Origin: an uncultured bacterium
GTDB taxonomy: Bacteria > Armatimonadota > UBA5829
Direction of reading: 5' to 3'
Assembly: GCA_938074205.1 (NCBI GenBank)
Contig: CALJES010000012.1
Coordinates: forward strand, 124,001 to 188,000
DNA: 64,000 bases
The notes beneath the pieces were generated by a model. That model was not told the DNA's origin, did no database searches, and worked only from the letters and a program-made list of their open reading frames with translations. Position numbers and translations under genes: made by a program. Shown here in pieces: positions 20,488 through 29,087 of the stretch. The number at the start of each line of letters is the position of its first letter. The first letter of the stretch is position 1.

Positions 20488-21171
20488 ATGAGCCTTTCTA
20501 AACTCAAACAGATACATGTCGTAATTATTGGTTCCGTGTTGTGCGTGATCGCGGCGGCAGCTATGTTTTTCCTGCTCGTCAAGCCTAAGCAGGAAGCATA
20601 CAAGGCTGCGGAGGCGAGGTACAACGCTGCCAAGGACCTGGGTAACCAGGCAGCCGAGGACAAGGCTATACGCGATCTCAACCAAGCTATTTTGGAAGCG
20701 AACGTGGTAAGGCAAGCATTCGACGCGCAGATGAGGAGGCGGATGCCGGATCTAAGTTTCGCGCGACGCGATATCGGTATGCTTTCCCTCTGGAACGAGC
20801 AGATCAAAACTCTCGGTCCACTGCTGGAGAGTTTTGCCAGAGATCAGAGAGTCAATATCCTCAGCGCTAATTTTTCGATTCCCCCGCCTCCGGTGAACCC
20901 GAACGATCCTGTGTTCGATCAGGATGTTTTGGTGTTTCCCGTGGGGAGCGTGCAGGCGATGGGGAATTTCAAGGATCTCATGAATAACATTCGCCGTTGG
21001 AACAACTGCCGGCGCCTGGTGATGGTGGGGCCGCCGCAGCTTCAGGGAACGAGCCCGAGGCTGGTTGTGTCATATTCGATAACGTGTTACATATTCCCTA
21101 GGGCTAAAGGTGGTCCACAGATACCTATCGCAGGTGCAGCACAAGCTCAGGCAGGGCAGACGACGTTCTGA
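20488..21171 (+). CDS. pilO: Type IV pilus assembly protein PilO
   Basis: 227 residues, ATG 20488. Inner-membrane bitopic partner of PilN: a short cytoplasmic start, a membrane helix at about residues 9-31 (VVIIGSVLCVIAAAAMFFLL), a coiled coil with EARYNAAKDLGNQAAEDKAI, then a periplasmic ferredoxin-like domain. Sequence similarity to the family is modest, and the assignment leans on topology, length and its place between pilN and the PilP-like gene. It ends in a short Ala/Gln-rich tail. Confidence 0.85.
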   Translation: MSLSKLKQIHVVIIGSVLCVIAAAAMFFLLVKPKQEAYKAAEARYNAAKDLGNQAAEDKAIRDLNQAILEANVVRQAFDAQMRRRMPDLSFARRDIGMLSLWNEQIKTLGPLLESFARDQRVNILSANFSIPPPPVNPNDPVFDQDVLVFPVGSVQAMGNFKDLMNNIRRWNNCRRLVMVGPPQLQGTSPRLVVSYSITCYIFPRAKGGPQIPIAGAAQAQAGQTTF

Positions 21172-21183
21172 TGCAATGTCAAA

Positions 21184-21203
21184 GCTCCGTCTTGTTTCGG
21201 AGC
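21184..21203 (+). other. Small hairpin between pilO and the PilP-like gene
   Basis: GCTCCG (21184-21189), an 8-base loop, then CGGAGC (21198-21203). There is no run of T after it, so it is not an intrinsic terminator. It could mark an RNA processing or stability site inside the operon. Confidence 0.35.
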
Positions 21204-21224
21204 CTTGTGGAGTAAGCGTCTAAT

Positions 21225-22031
21225 ATGGAGTGGCTTAAAGACAAGAAAAATCAGCCGATTGTAGCGGCTATTCTAGCCGTTGTGATTGTCGGAGCCGGGG
21301 TTGCGGTCTACTTTACGATGTTCCGCGGAGCAGGCGAGCAAGCTGCTCAAGTTGCCCCTACAACGACTACAGAAACGGCGCCTACAACGACGGCGGAACC
21401 AGGAATGGCAGGTCCGCCCGCAACGCCTCCGCCAGGGGTAGAAACTATGCAGCCTGGAATGACCGGAACACCGGGAACGGCGGTGCCTGGTGCTGCTCAA
21501 GCTGCTACAATGCAATCTCCTCCGGGAGGTTCGACACCTATGGAACCCTGGCGGGATGATCCGTTCTTGCCGATAGGTTACAAGCCGAAAAAGGTCGGGC
21601 CCAAGCCCAAGCCGCCTATCAGAGATTTTCCTTTCCAGAAATTTGCTCGGTGGGTTTCTCCTGAGAAGAAGCCACCGCCGCCGGATCTGGATCAGCCGGC
21701 GAGAAGAGTGGCGGGAATCATCGTGAGCGACCGTGTTTACGCGATAATTGAGACCATTGGCAAACCGAACATGGAGATTGTTCAGCCGGGTGATGTGTTG
21801 GAAGACCGTTTGGCAAAGGTTGAGCGTATTGAGCGCGATAGAGTTGTGCTTAAGAGCCTAGACAAGGTGCCCAAGTACATAACTGTCCCGCTCACGTCTG
21901 CGCCAAGGACTACGACGACGGCTGTGACACCAGCCTCGACAACTCCCGGACTGGGACCGACGCCTGGGCCTCGCGGCCGGCTGCCAGGTCCCTATGGAGC
22001 CGGTGCAGGCGAGCCGATGGCTCCTATGTAG
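21225..22031 (+). CDS. pilP: PilP-like pilus assembly protein
   Basis: 268 residues, ATG 21225 behind GGAG. One membrane helix at about residues 11-31, a long Thr/Pro/Gly-rich linker (about 40-105), then a compact domain around residues 160-225, RRVAGIIVSDRVYAIIE to VVLKSLDKVPKYITVPL. That domain fits the PilP/GspC homology-region fold, which reaches across the periplasm to bind the secretin. True PilP is a lipoprotein; here the N-terminus is a transmembrane helix with no lipobox, closer to GspC-type anchoring. Position after pilMNO and before the secretin supports the role. The C-terminal tail is again Pro/Gly-rich. Confidence 0.75.
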   Translation: MEWLKDKKNQPIVAAILAVVIVGAGVAVYFTMFRGAGEQAAQVAPTTTTETAPTTTAEPGMAGPPATPPPGVETMQPGMTGTPGTAVPGAAQAATMQSPPGGSTPMEPWRDDPFLPIGYKPKKVGPKPKPPIRDFPFQKFARWVSPEKKPPPPDLDQPARRVAGIIVSDRVYAIIETIGKPNMEIVQPGDVLEDRLAKVERIERDRVVLKSLDKVPKYITVPLTSAPRTTTTAVTPASTTPGLGPTPGPRGRLPGPYGAGAGEPMAPM

Positions 22032-22203
22032 GAAACTTGGCGCTATCCACGCTGCGCATGGTGGCGTGCATTGTTGGAAACCGAGACTTTGGAACAGCAG
22101 AGGCACGAACCAGGTCATAGCAGTAGTGGTGTTGGTACGGAATGATAGGGTAAGAAGGAATCTAGTGGCTTCTCAGATGAGGCCTGGTTCGGAGGTAAAA
22201 CTA

Positions 22204-22950
22204 GTGAAAGCAAGAAAGCAAATTATGGCGTTGTGCGCGGCAGCAGTTGCAGTTCTGGCACTCGCGTCTGCTGCTGTTGCTGCGAATGGCGAAGATCAAA
22301 CTATCAATCTTGACCTGAAGGATGTGGACGTAAGAGCCGCGATTGAGGCACTTTTTAAGAACACAGGTCGCAACTATGCAATAGACTCCGCGGTTCAGGG
22401 TGTTATCCCTAGCGTCTCGTTCAAGGACGTACCGTTCGAGCAGGCGCTGCGCAACCTGCTTAAAACGGCGGGGCTGGTGTATCGTGTGGATGGCAACATA
22501 TACTACATCAGCAAGAAGCCTGATACAACGATGGCGCCGACCTCCGGGCTGACTGCAGTCACCACAGACGTTACTGCGACAGTAGATACCACAACCGCTG
22601 AGGAAACCATCATTGAAAAGGTACCGCTGAGTAACACTGGTGCAAGTGAGATCCTTGCCATGATGGGCGGAAGCGGCACAGGCTACGGTGGCTACGGCGG
22701 CTATGGCGGCATGATGGGTGGCTACGGCGGTTACGGCGGCATGATGGGTGGCTACGGCGGCTACGGCGGCATGATGGGTGGCTATGGTAGCTACGGTGGC
22801 TACGGCGGTTACGGCGGCAGCTACGGACGTTCTAGCTACGGTGGTTACGGAGGCTACGGCGGAGGCGTTGGCAGCTACGGTGGTTACGGTGGATATGGCG
22901 GCTACGGTGGCTACGGCGGTTACGGCGGCAGCAGCTACCGCAGATGGTAG
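22204..22950 (+). CDS. STN-domain protein with Gly-Tyr repeat tail (truncated-secretin-like)
   Basis: The frame extends upstream into pilP, but GTG 22204 follows GGAGGT (about 22190) and opens a signal peptide, giving 248 residues. Residues about 32-105 form a secretin/TonB short N-terminal (STN) domain, from INLDLKDVDVRAAIEALF to YRVDGNIYYISKK, like the one in PilQ next door. Then VPLSNTGASEILAMMGG matches the opening of a secretin N1 domain, but the protein switches at about residue 159 to a 90-residue repeat of GYGG and MMGGYGGYGG units ending SSYRRW. There is no beta-barrel region. Probably periplasmic or outer-membrane-associated and partner to the secretin; function unknown. Confidence 0.8.
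   Translation: MKARKQIMALCAAAVAVLALASAAVAANGEDQTINLDLKDVDVRAAIEALFKNTGRNYAIDSAVQGVIPSVSFKDVPFEQALRNLLKTAGLVYRVDGNIYYISKKPDTTMAPTSGLTAVTTDVTATVDTTTAEETIIEKVPLSNTGASEILAMMGGSGTGYGGYGGYGGMMGGYGGYGGMMGGYGGYGGMMGGYGSYGGYGGYGGSYGRSSYGGYGGYGGGVGSYGGYGGYGGYGGYGGYGGSSYRRW
22680..22940 (+). repeat. Glycine-tyrosine coding repeat array
   Basis: About 87 codons made almost wholly of GGC/GGT and TAC/TAT, including three consecutive MMGGYGGYGG-type units (22710-22790) and runs of YGG. The DNA is a tandem array of a 9-base GGCTACGGC-type unit with synonymous drift, so copy number could vary by slippage. Confidence 0.85.
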
Positions 22951-22978
22951 TTGACCATAGAGCAAAACGTAGTATAAT
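22951..22978 (+). promoter_or_regulatory. Promoter upstream of pilQ
   Basis: TTGACC (22951-22956), a 16-base spacer and a perfect TATAAT (22973-22978), starting just after the stop of the STN gene and about 62 bases before the pilQ start codon. This would let pilQ be expressed apart from pilMNOP. Confidence 0.7.
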
Positions 22979-23039
22979 CAAAAGTCCTGGTTCGTGCGAC
23001 AAGATGGGTAATAGACCGGCAAGGGTTAGGAGGATAGAT

Positions 23040-24749
23040 ATGTGCGATCAGCTGAAGCGGCAGCAGCGCATCCGCAGCAGTGTGATTGCTGTTTGCGTTT
23101 GGCTGGCGGCGGCAGCCTGGATAATGCTTTCAGTAGGTGCATCGGCGTCTGACAGCGGCATAACGCTCCAAATTAGGGAAGCTCCTCTAAAGGATGTTGT
23201 CACCTTGTTAATGCAGCAAAGCGGCGCCAATGTGGTCGTTGCCGACAGCTCAATGCTGGAAAGGAGAATCACTGCATCTTTGACCGATGTGCCACTCGAA
23301 AAAGCGCTGGATTATATTGTAAAGAGCGCAGGTGTATCTTACCGCAAAATGCCTGACGGCACATTCATCATTGGAGGCATGTTTGCTGAAGAGCCGATCC
23401 TAACCCAGCAAACGCCGGCACTGCTGCCCCCTGTGGTGGAGCCGGTCACAAGCCCTCAACCTGAAGAGAAGCAGTATGCCGTGGTCAAGCTGATTCATTC
23501 CAGACCTAGTGAGATACTTCGATTGATAGGTTGGGAAGGAACCAATCCTCTCACAAACGCGGAGCCCCCTGTGCCGGATAGGATAACCAGGCGCGAATCG
23601 CGATCAAACCTTGGCGGCGTTTATATGACCACTCTGCGGGGTGATGTCGTGAACCTCCGAGGAGGGCTCAAATTTGAAAATGGACAGCCGGTGGTTCCCA
23701 CAATTGACCCTACAGGCTTGAATCGGCAGCCGGGTTCAGGCCGATCCGCGGACGAGTTTACAGGCGTCGGTCAGCAGTATCCGGGTCGTCCTCCGGGGTA
23801 TCCGCCAGGTTATACCCCTGCTCAGCCTGGTGCGCGGCCGGGCACTACCACAACGGGTCAACCTGGTACTACCACCACTACCACTACCACCACCCAGGCC
23901 GGTAGTTTCCTCTGGCCGGAGGGTGTTGACGATGCGCGTCCATTCGACTTGGACAACTCAATTATTGTTAAAGGCACTCCGGATGGTATAGAGCGTTTTA
24001 AGAAGATCATACGTATGCTGGACGTACCGCCAAAGCAAGTTCAGGTCAAAGCTGAGTTCATCGAGGTGACGACAACCGATGTCAAAGCTTTTGGCATCGA
24101 CTGGGCGCTGCAGCGGCTCAATGAGAGCTTTGCAACCTCGTTCTTGCCGGCTGGCAACGTTGTCTTCGGATTTGCCACAGGCAACTTGACTGCGCAGCTG
24201 CGAGCACAGTTGACGTCTGATGTGGGTAGAGTAATCAACTCGCCACTAATTTCAACCATCAACAATCAGAATGCCTACATATCGATCAGCAGGAATATTC
24301 CTTATTGGGTGAGCATGGCAACGGTGGTGGACAACAACATCATTAACCAGTCCACGCCTCAATGGATTAGCGTAGAGACTTTCCTGGACATTATGCCGCG
24401 TGTCAACGGCGACGGTACTATCACCATGGTGCTTCGCCCAGGAGTCTCTGACACTGGTCAGCAAGTCCGCGGTCCGGACGGGACGGTTATTCCCGAAGAA
24501 CGGACTCAGGAACTATATACCATGCGCCGAGTAGCCAACGGTGAGACAATAGTAGTCGGTGGGTTTATACGAAAGAACGAGAGCGGCAGTATAGCGAAAG
24601 TGCCAATACTGTCTGATCTGCCCATTATCGGGAGCTTGTTCCGAACGAACTCGCGCACAACGGAAGACCGCGAGCTCTTGATCTTTATCACCCCAACCAT
24701 AATACCCGATGTCGGTGCCGGCTCGACAGGACAAAACCTGACTCTGTAA
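23040..24749 (+). CDS. pilQ: Type IV pilus secretin PilQ
   Basis: Outer-membrane channel through which the pilus passes. The open frame reaches 22944, but ATG 23040 lies behind AGGAGG (about 23028-23033) and starts a signal peptide (residues 1-37), giving 569 residues. STN domain at about 39-105 (ITLQIREAPLKDVVTLLMQQ), N1 start near 145 (VVKLIHSRPSEILRLIG), then a Thr-run linker near 275-300 and the secretin core at about 330-560, with NGETIVVGGFIRK, VPILSDLPIIGSLFR and LLIFITPTIIP. Shorter than most PilQ because the AMIN domains are missing. Followed by a terminator. Confidence 0.93.
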   Translation: MCDQLKRQQRIRSSVIAVCVWLAAAAWIMLSVGASASDSGITLQIREAPLKDVVTLLMQQSGANVVVADSSMLERRITASLTDVPLEKALDYIVKSAGVSYRKMPDGTFIIGGMFAEEPILTQQTPALLPPVVEPVTSPQPEEKQYAVVKLIHSRPSEILRLIGWEGTNPLTNAEPPVPDRITRRESRSNLGGVYMTTLRGDVVNLRGGLKFENGQPVVPTIDPTGLNRQPGSGRSADEFTGVGQQYPGRPPGYPPGYTPAQPGARPGTTTTGQPGTTTTTTTTTQAGSFLWPEGVDDARPFDLDNSIIVKGTPDGIERFKKIIRMLDVPPKQVQVKAEFIEVTTTDVKAFGIDWALQRLNESFATSFLPAGNVVFGFATGNLTAQLRAQLTSDVGRVINSPLISTINNQNAYISISRNIPYWVSMATVVDNNIINQSTPQWISVETFLDIMPRVNGDGTITMVLRPGVSDTGQQVRGPDGTVIPEERTQELYTMRRVANGETIVVGGFIRKNESGSIAKVPILSDLPIIGSLFRTNSRTTEDRELLIFITPTIIPDVGAGSTGQNLTL

Positions 24750-24777
24750 AGCAGGTACGCTACCGGTGAAAGACAAG

Positions 24778-24806
24778 GGGGACTGCTACACAGCGGTCCC
24801 CTTTTT
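24778..24806 (+). terminator. Intrinsic terminator after pilQ
   Basis: GGGGACTGCT (24778-24787), loop ACAC, AGCGGTCCCC (24792-24801), then five T: a 10-base-pair stem with one G-T wobble. It separates pilQ from aroB. A TACAAT at 24811-24816 just after it could be the -10 of an aroB promoter, but no good -35 is visible. Confidence 0.88.
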
Positions 24807-24860
24807 CGTATACAATCAAGGCAGAATCGCGGAAAATGCGAGTGATAAGCTGGTGGGCTT

Positions 24861-25955
24861 ATGAGTGACGTGCTGGTCAACCTTGGTGACCGTTCTTACG
24901 CTGTTACGATAGGTGTGGGCGTTTTGCCCCAGACCGGCGCACTAATTGCCAACGTTAGGCGTCCATCTGCTGCGCTGGTTGTGTCGAACCGAAAAGTGGC
25001 AGGTCTGTATGCTCAGAGCGTGCTTTCGAGCTTGTCAGGTGAGCAAATTCGGGCGGAACTATTCCTGGTTCCTTCCGGAGAACGGTATAAGACACTCGGC
25101 ACAGTACGCCGAATCTATGATGCCTTGGTGGGCTCAAAAATGGACCGCGGGTGTGCGGTGATTGCTCTTGGCGGCGGCGTAGTTGGCGATATGGCCGGTT
25201 TCGCGGCAGCCACATATATGCGCGGTGTGGATTTCTACCAGGTGCCTACAACACTGCTCGCGCAAGTTGATGCTAGCATCGGAGGCAAGACTGGTGTGGA
25301 TCTGCCGCAAGGCAAAAACCTTATCGGGGCATTTTACCAACCTCGACGTGTTATCATCGACACGCTTACTTTGAAAACGCTTCCCGCTCGCGAACTTCGA
25401 GCTGGTTTGGCTGAGGTTGTTAAGCATGGTATAATCTGTGACAAAGCGTTATTTGAGTTCGTGGCTACGAACACCCGGCAGCTTTTGGCTCGCCAGGATG
25501 ATGCCCTTCAAGAAGCAATAAAGCGCTCCGTCGAGATAAAACGGGACGTTGTGCAGCAAGACGAGCGCGAATCGGAGCTGCGGACGATCCTTAACTATGG
25601 TCATACCGTCGGACACGCGATAGAAGCACTTACCGGCTACGCCAAATACAGGCACGGTGAGGCTGTTGCGATCGGTATGGTTGCTGAGGCACTGATCGCT
25701 GAGCGAGAGGGTGCGGCTGAGGAAGACGTCTTCGAGCCCGTGCGCGATGTTGTACGGCGGTTGGGTCTTCCTACGACCTTCGATGAGTATTTTTCCCCAG
25801 ACAAAATGCTTGAGGTTATGGAATTGGACAAGAAAGCCATGTGGGGCGAGATTCGAATGGCGCTGCCTGTAAGAATCGGAGAGTGCAGGGTTTTTACCGT
25901 TGAAAGATCAGCTTTACTTGGTGTTTTGCGCGACTTATGCGCGCGGGTTGTGTAA
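24861..25955 (+). CDS. aroB: 3-dehydroquinate synthase
   Basis: 364 residues, the normal length. Second step of the shikimate pathway: converts 3-deoxy-arabino-heptulosonate 7-phosphate to 3-dehydroquinate using NAD and a divalent metal, in the cytoplasm. Diagnostic segments include ALGGGVVGDMAGFAAATYMR (NAD-binding loop), VPTTLLAQVDASIGGKTGVD, GKNLIGAFYQPRRVIIDT, LAEVVKHGII, and LNYGHTVGHAIEAL plus RHGEAVAIGM with metal-binding His residues. All expected active-site Lys, His and Glu positions appear present. It follows the pil terminator; pilMNOPQ-aroB neighbourhoods are known in Proteobacteria, where aroK lies between. No aroK here. Confidence 0.97.
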   Translation: MSDVLVNLGDRSYAVTIGVGVLPQTGALIANVRRPSAALVVSNRKVAGLYAQSVLSSLSGEQIRAELFLVPSGERYKTLGTVRRIYDALVGSKMDRGCAVIALGGGVVGDMAGFAAATYMRGVDFYQVPTTLLAQVDASIGGKTGVDLPQGKNLIGAFYQPRRVIIDTLTLKTLPARELRAGLAEVVKHGIICDKALFEFVATNTRQLLARQDDALQEAIKRSVEIKRDVVQQDERESELRTILNYGHTVGHAIEALTGYAKYRHGEAVAIGMVAEALIAEREGAAEEDVFEPVRDVVRRLGLPTTFDEYFSPDKMLEVMELDKKAMWGEIRMALPVRIGECRVFTVERSALLGVLRDLCARVV

Positions 25956-25974
25956 TTGGTAGGTACTCTGAGCG

Positions 25975-26226
25975 ATGCGTCGTGAGACAAAGACTATAGA
26001 CGAGCTTGGAGGGATGGCAACCATATTGGCGCTTTGGTTCGTAGTATGGACTGTGGCTTTTGTAGCCTCGCCGTTTCTTGCCTCGAGGCTGCCTTGCGTT
26101 TGGGAGATATTCGAAGGTGCAGGTAGAGCTGCTTACGCGGTCGGATTAGCCTTTTTCATAGTTGTGAAACTGCTGCAAATATTCCGCAAAGCCGCGGCTC
26201 AACAGTCGGAGGCAGGCAAGAAGTGA
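25975..26226 (+). CDS. Small two-helix membrane protein
   Basis: 83 residues, ATG 25975, 19 bases after aroB. Two hydrophobic helices, about residues 15-37 and 52-70, with a short loop and a basic, Lys-rich end (FRKAAAQQSEAGKK). No family recognised. It overlaps the next gene by four bases (GTGA), so the two are likely translationally coupled and part of one unit with aroB. Confidence 0.65.
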   Translation: MRRETKTIDELGGMATILALWFVVWTVAFVASPFLASRLPCVWEIFEGAGRAAYAVGLAFFIVVKLLQIFRKAAAQQSEAGKK

Positions 26227-27317
26227 GCAAGTCCAAGGTAGCTGTTCTTAAGACTTCGCCGCAGACTGTTATAGAGGACTATGAGCGCCTTATGCGGCTT
26301 GCGGACTTCGAGGAGCATCTGCCGAAGGACAAAGATACAATACTCAAGATCAACATCTCCTGGCACTATTTCTTCCCTGGATGTTCGACTACACCTTGGC
26401 AGCTCGATGGCGTCGTTCAAGCGCTTAAGAAGGCCGGTTATAAGAACCTGATACCCGCGCAAAACAGAACGGTAGTAGTTGATCCTAAGCTTGGTGCTAA
26501 GAATAATCACCTGGAGTCGGTTATTGAAAAGCATGGACTGGAATTCGTTTACCTCTACGAAGAGGGTGTCAAGTGGATAAAATACGAGCCCAAAGCTGAG
26601 ATGCTTGTCCTAGACAAAGTCTTCCCAGAAGGTATTCTTATTCCGGACATTATGGTTGGGCGCAATGCCATTCACCTTCCAACCCTGAAAACACATGTCT
26701 TCACCACTATGACAGGCGCCATGAAAAATGCGTTCGGCGGCTTGCTCCGCGAAAACCGACATTGGACCCACTCCGTCATTCACGAGACTTTGGTTGACCT
26801 ACTTGTAATCCAGAAGGAGATACACCCGGGAATATTCGCTGTTACTGACGGCACATTCGCTGGTGATGGCCCCGGCCCTCGTGCCATGATGCCTTACGTG
26901 AAGAACTACATCCTCGCTAGCGCTGACCAGGTCGCAATTGATGCGATTGCAGCTAAGATGATGGGCTTCGACCCTATGAGTATAAAGTTCTTGCAGCTTG
27001 CCCACGAGCGAGGGTTAGGCTGCGCCGATCCGTCGGATATAGAGGTCGTCGGAGAGGACATATCAAATGTCAACTTCCATTTTCATTCGAACATGGAGAC
27101 CCTCGCCAGCCGTGGTCAGAAGCTCATCTACCACGGTCCGCTAAAGCCCCTTGAAAACATCCTTCTAAGAAGCTTCATAACTCCCTGGTCCTACTACGCG
27201 TCGCGGCTCTATCACGATGCGTTTTGGTATCGATTTATAGGCAGACCGCGTGTCAAGAAGATGTTGGCCACCGAATGGGGCAAGCTCTTCGAAGAGTATG
27301 GGAGACTACAGTCTTGA
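26223..27317 (+). CDS. DUF362 family protein
   Basis: 364 residues, GTG start overlapping the previous stop. Matches the DUF362 family by KINISWHYFFPGCSTTPWQL near the N-terminus, LPTLKTHVFTTMTGAMKN (about 157-174), DGTFAGDGPGP (about 216-226) and ILASADQVAIDAIAAKMMGF. Many DUF362 proteins carry an extra ferredoxin domain; none is present here, and the C-terminal 80 residues contain no Cys pairs. The reaction is unknown; links to iron-sulfur chemistry in other genomes are only suggestive. Ends in a TTGA overlap with the kinase gene that follows. Confidence 0.85.
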   Translation: MSKSKVAVLKTSPQTVIEDYERLMRLADFEEHLPKDKDTILKINISWHYFFPGCSTTPWQLDGVVQALKKAGYKNLIPAQNRTVVVDPKLGAKNNHLESVIEKHGLEFVYLYEEGVKWIKYEPKAEMLVLDKVFPEGILIPDIMVGRNAIHLPTLKTHVFTTMTGAMKNAFGGLLRENRHWTHSVIHETLVDLLVIQKEIHPGIFAVTDGTFAGDGPGPRAMMPYVKNYILASADQVAIDAIAAKMMGFDPMSIKFLQLAHERGLGCADPSDIEVVGEDISNVNFHFHSNMETLASRGQKLIYHGPLKPLENILLRSFITPWSYYASRLYHDAFWYRFIGRPRVKKMLATEWGKLFEEYGRLQS

Positions 27318-28984
27318 TAGGGCGAATCATTAACTACCGCTATGAGGTTTTGGAGAAGATAGGAGACGGTCCCCTGTTTTCGGTGTACCGAGCGCGCGAC
27401 AAGGTGCTTAATAAAGTAGTCGCGCTCAAGGTAATGCATAAGGAGTTTGCAGCAAACCGCGAGTTTGCCGCCGCGGTTGAGTCGTCATATCGCGATGCAG
27501 CTCGGTTGGCGCACCCCAATATAGCAAGAGTCATTGATGCTGATTCAAGCGGCGAAGAATGCGTAGTTGCGTGCGAGTTCGTGCGCGGTGTCAGTGTCCA
27601 GGAAAGGGTGAAGCGAGCTGGGCCGGTCAGCGTATCATTGGCGCTCGATATCGGCGTAGCCATCTTGGAAGCGCTTGAGTATGCCCACGAGCTCGGCGTT
27701 GTTCATGGCGATATTAAGCCTTCTGACATAATTGTCGGGTCCGATGGTGAAATAAAGCTCACCGATTTTGGCCTGTCACGTGCGCTTGCAGATTTCCCTG
27801 TAATTTACGATCAGCTTCAGCCCCGTTCAATTCACTATCAGGCTCCGGAGGTAGTGGAGGGCGGCCTTCCTACAGCCGCAAGCGACGTCTACTCCGTGGG
27901 CGTCGTGCTTTACCAGATGCTTACGAACGCGCTTCCGTTTGGCGGCGGCACTATAGCATCGGTAGCGCTCAAAAAGGTTAAAGAATCGCCCGTGCCGCCC
28001 AGAAGTATAAACGGTGCCGTGCCCAAATTGCTCAACGATATCATTCTGAAAGCCCTGGAACCTTCCACCGAGCATCGCTACAAATCAGTGTCGGCTATGC
28101 TTGCCGAACTTCGCGCCCTGCGAGAAGCGCTGCGTTTGGGTAGACCTGTGCCTATCTCCGAGCCTGCACAGCCTGCGGAAGCGGAGCCGGAGGGCGAAAG
28201 TGAGCCGCTCGCTCGCAGCTATTGGTGGTGGCTTGGTCTTTTTGTGGTTGCAGTATTAGTGTCTCTGGGGCTCACGATGCTTGTTATTGGACAGCGCGCC
28301 GAGATTCAGGTGCCACAATTTCTGGGGCTTACGTGGGAAGAGGCTCAAAAGCTTGCTGAAGAGCGCGGCATAGAGTTAATAGACGACGGACGCGTGTACA
28401 GCGACACTTACGAGGCTGGTAAGATTTGCTCAGCTATACCTCCGGCGGGAACTATGATATCGAAAAACCGCGCACAGGTGAGGGTTAAGATATCGCTGGG
28501 TCCCAGCACGGTGGAAGTACCTGATCTCACTGGCATGAGCGAGGCCGATGCGAACGAAGCAGCGGTCAAGGCCGGCTTCACTATCGGCAAGGTGCGGCAG
28601 GCTTATTCGGACAAGGTGCCGATTAACGCCGTTATTTCGCAAGATCCTGAGCCGGGTGTTCGGCGACCTCCGGGGACGGCCATAGACCTCGTGATAAGTC
28701 AAGGACCAAAACCAGTTCCGCAGAGCATGGAAGAGCCCGTACCCATGACCCGAGATACCGGCGAGGAAAGGCGATTCAGTGTGTCAATAGAAGTACCGTC
28801 CGATGCCGAGGGAGCACAGGAAGTGCTCATCAAGGTGACAGACGCGGACGGCGAAAGGGTGACATATCAGGAGCTGCACGACCCAGGCGATAAGTTCACG
28901 ACATCGGTGGTCGCCCGCGGGTCTAACATACGCATAAAGGTATATGTAGGCGGCGTGTTGGTGAAAGATGTCTTCTACAAATAG
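27314..28984 (+). CDS. PASTA-domain Ser/Thr protein kinase with altered catalytic motifs
   Basis: The open frame reaches back to 27224, but that part overlaps the DUF362 gene; TTG 27314 at the TTGA overlap gives 556 residues starting at the kinase fold. Kinase domain at about 10-270, then a membrane helix (about 302-325), two PASTA repeats (about 331-465, including EVPDLTGMSEADANEAAVKA) and an unrecognised 90-residue C-terminal domain. The Gly-rich loop, VALKVM lysine and DFG are kept. HRDxKxxN reads HGDIKPSD (131-138), so Arg is Gly and the metal-binding Asn is Asp, and the helix-C Glu is Asp (RDA). PASTA domains normally sense cell-wall fragments. Activity may be weak. Confidence 0.85.
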   Translation: MIGRIINYRYEVLEKIGDGPLFSVYRARDKVLNKVVALKVMHKEFAANREFAAAVESSYRDAARLAHPNIARVIDADSSGEECVVACEFVRGVSVQERVKRAGPVSVSLALDIGVAILEALEYAHELGVVHGDIKPSDIIVGSDGEIKLTDFGLSRALADFPVIYDQLQPRSIHYQAPEVVEGGLPTAASDVYSVGVVLYQMLTNALPFGGGTIASVALKKVKESPVPPRSINGAVPKLLNDIILKALEPSTEHRYKSVSAMLAELRALREALRLGRPVPISEPAQPAEAEPEGESEPLARSYWWWLGLFVVAVLVSLGLTMLVIGQRAEIQVPQFLGLTWEEAQKLAEERGIELIDDGRVYSDTYEAGKICSAIPPAGTMISKNRAQVRVKISLGPSTVEVPDLTGMSEADANEAAVKAGFTIGKVRQAYSDKVPINAVISQDPEPGVRRPPGTAIDLVISQGPKPVPQSMEEPVPMTRDTGEERRFSVSIEVPSDAEGAQEVLIKVTDADGERVTYQELHDPGDKFTTSVVARGSNIRIKVYVGGVLVKDVFYK

Positions 28985-29087
28985 CGGTGCCTTTGGCGCA
29001 CAGCATGTTGACGTTTGATGTAAACGCCTTGGCGACTGCGTTATTCTTTGCGCAAACACCGTTGGGGTTTTCGGAGCGACTAGTTCC

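Noticed and set aside
22680-22940. Gly-Tyr repeat DNA as a CRISPR or noncoding satellite
   Set aside because: The repeat keeps one reading frame with synonymous variation and no unique spacers; it is coding.
22201-22965. 254-codon minus-strand frame over the Gly-Tyr repeat
   Set aside because: Ala/Thr/Val-rich antisense reading of the repeat, with no independent support.
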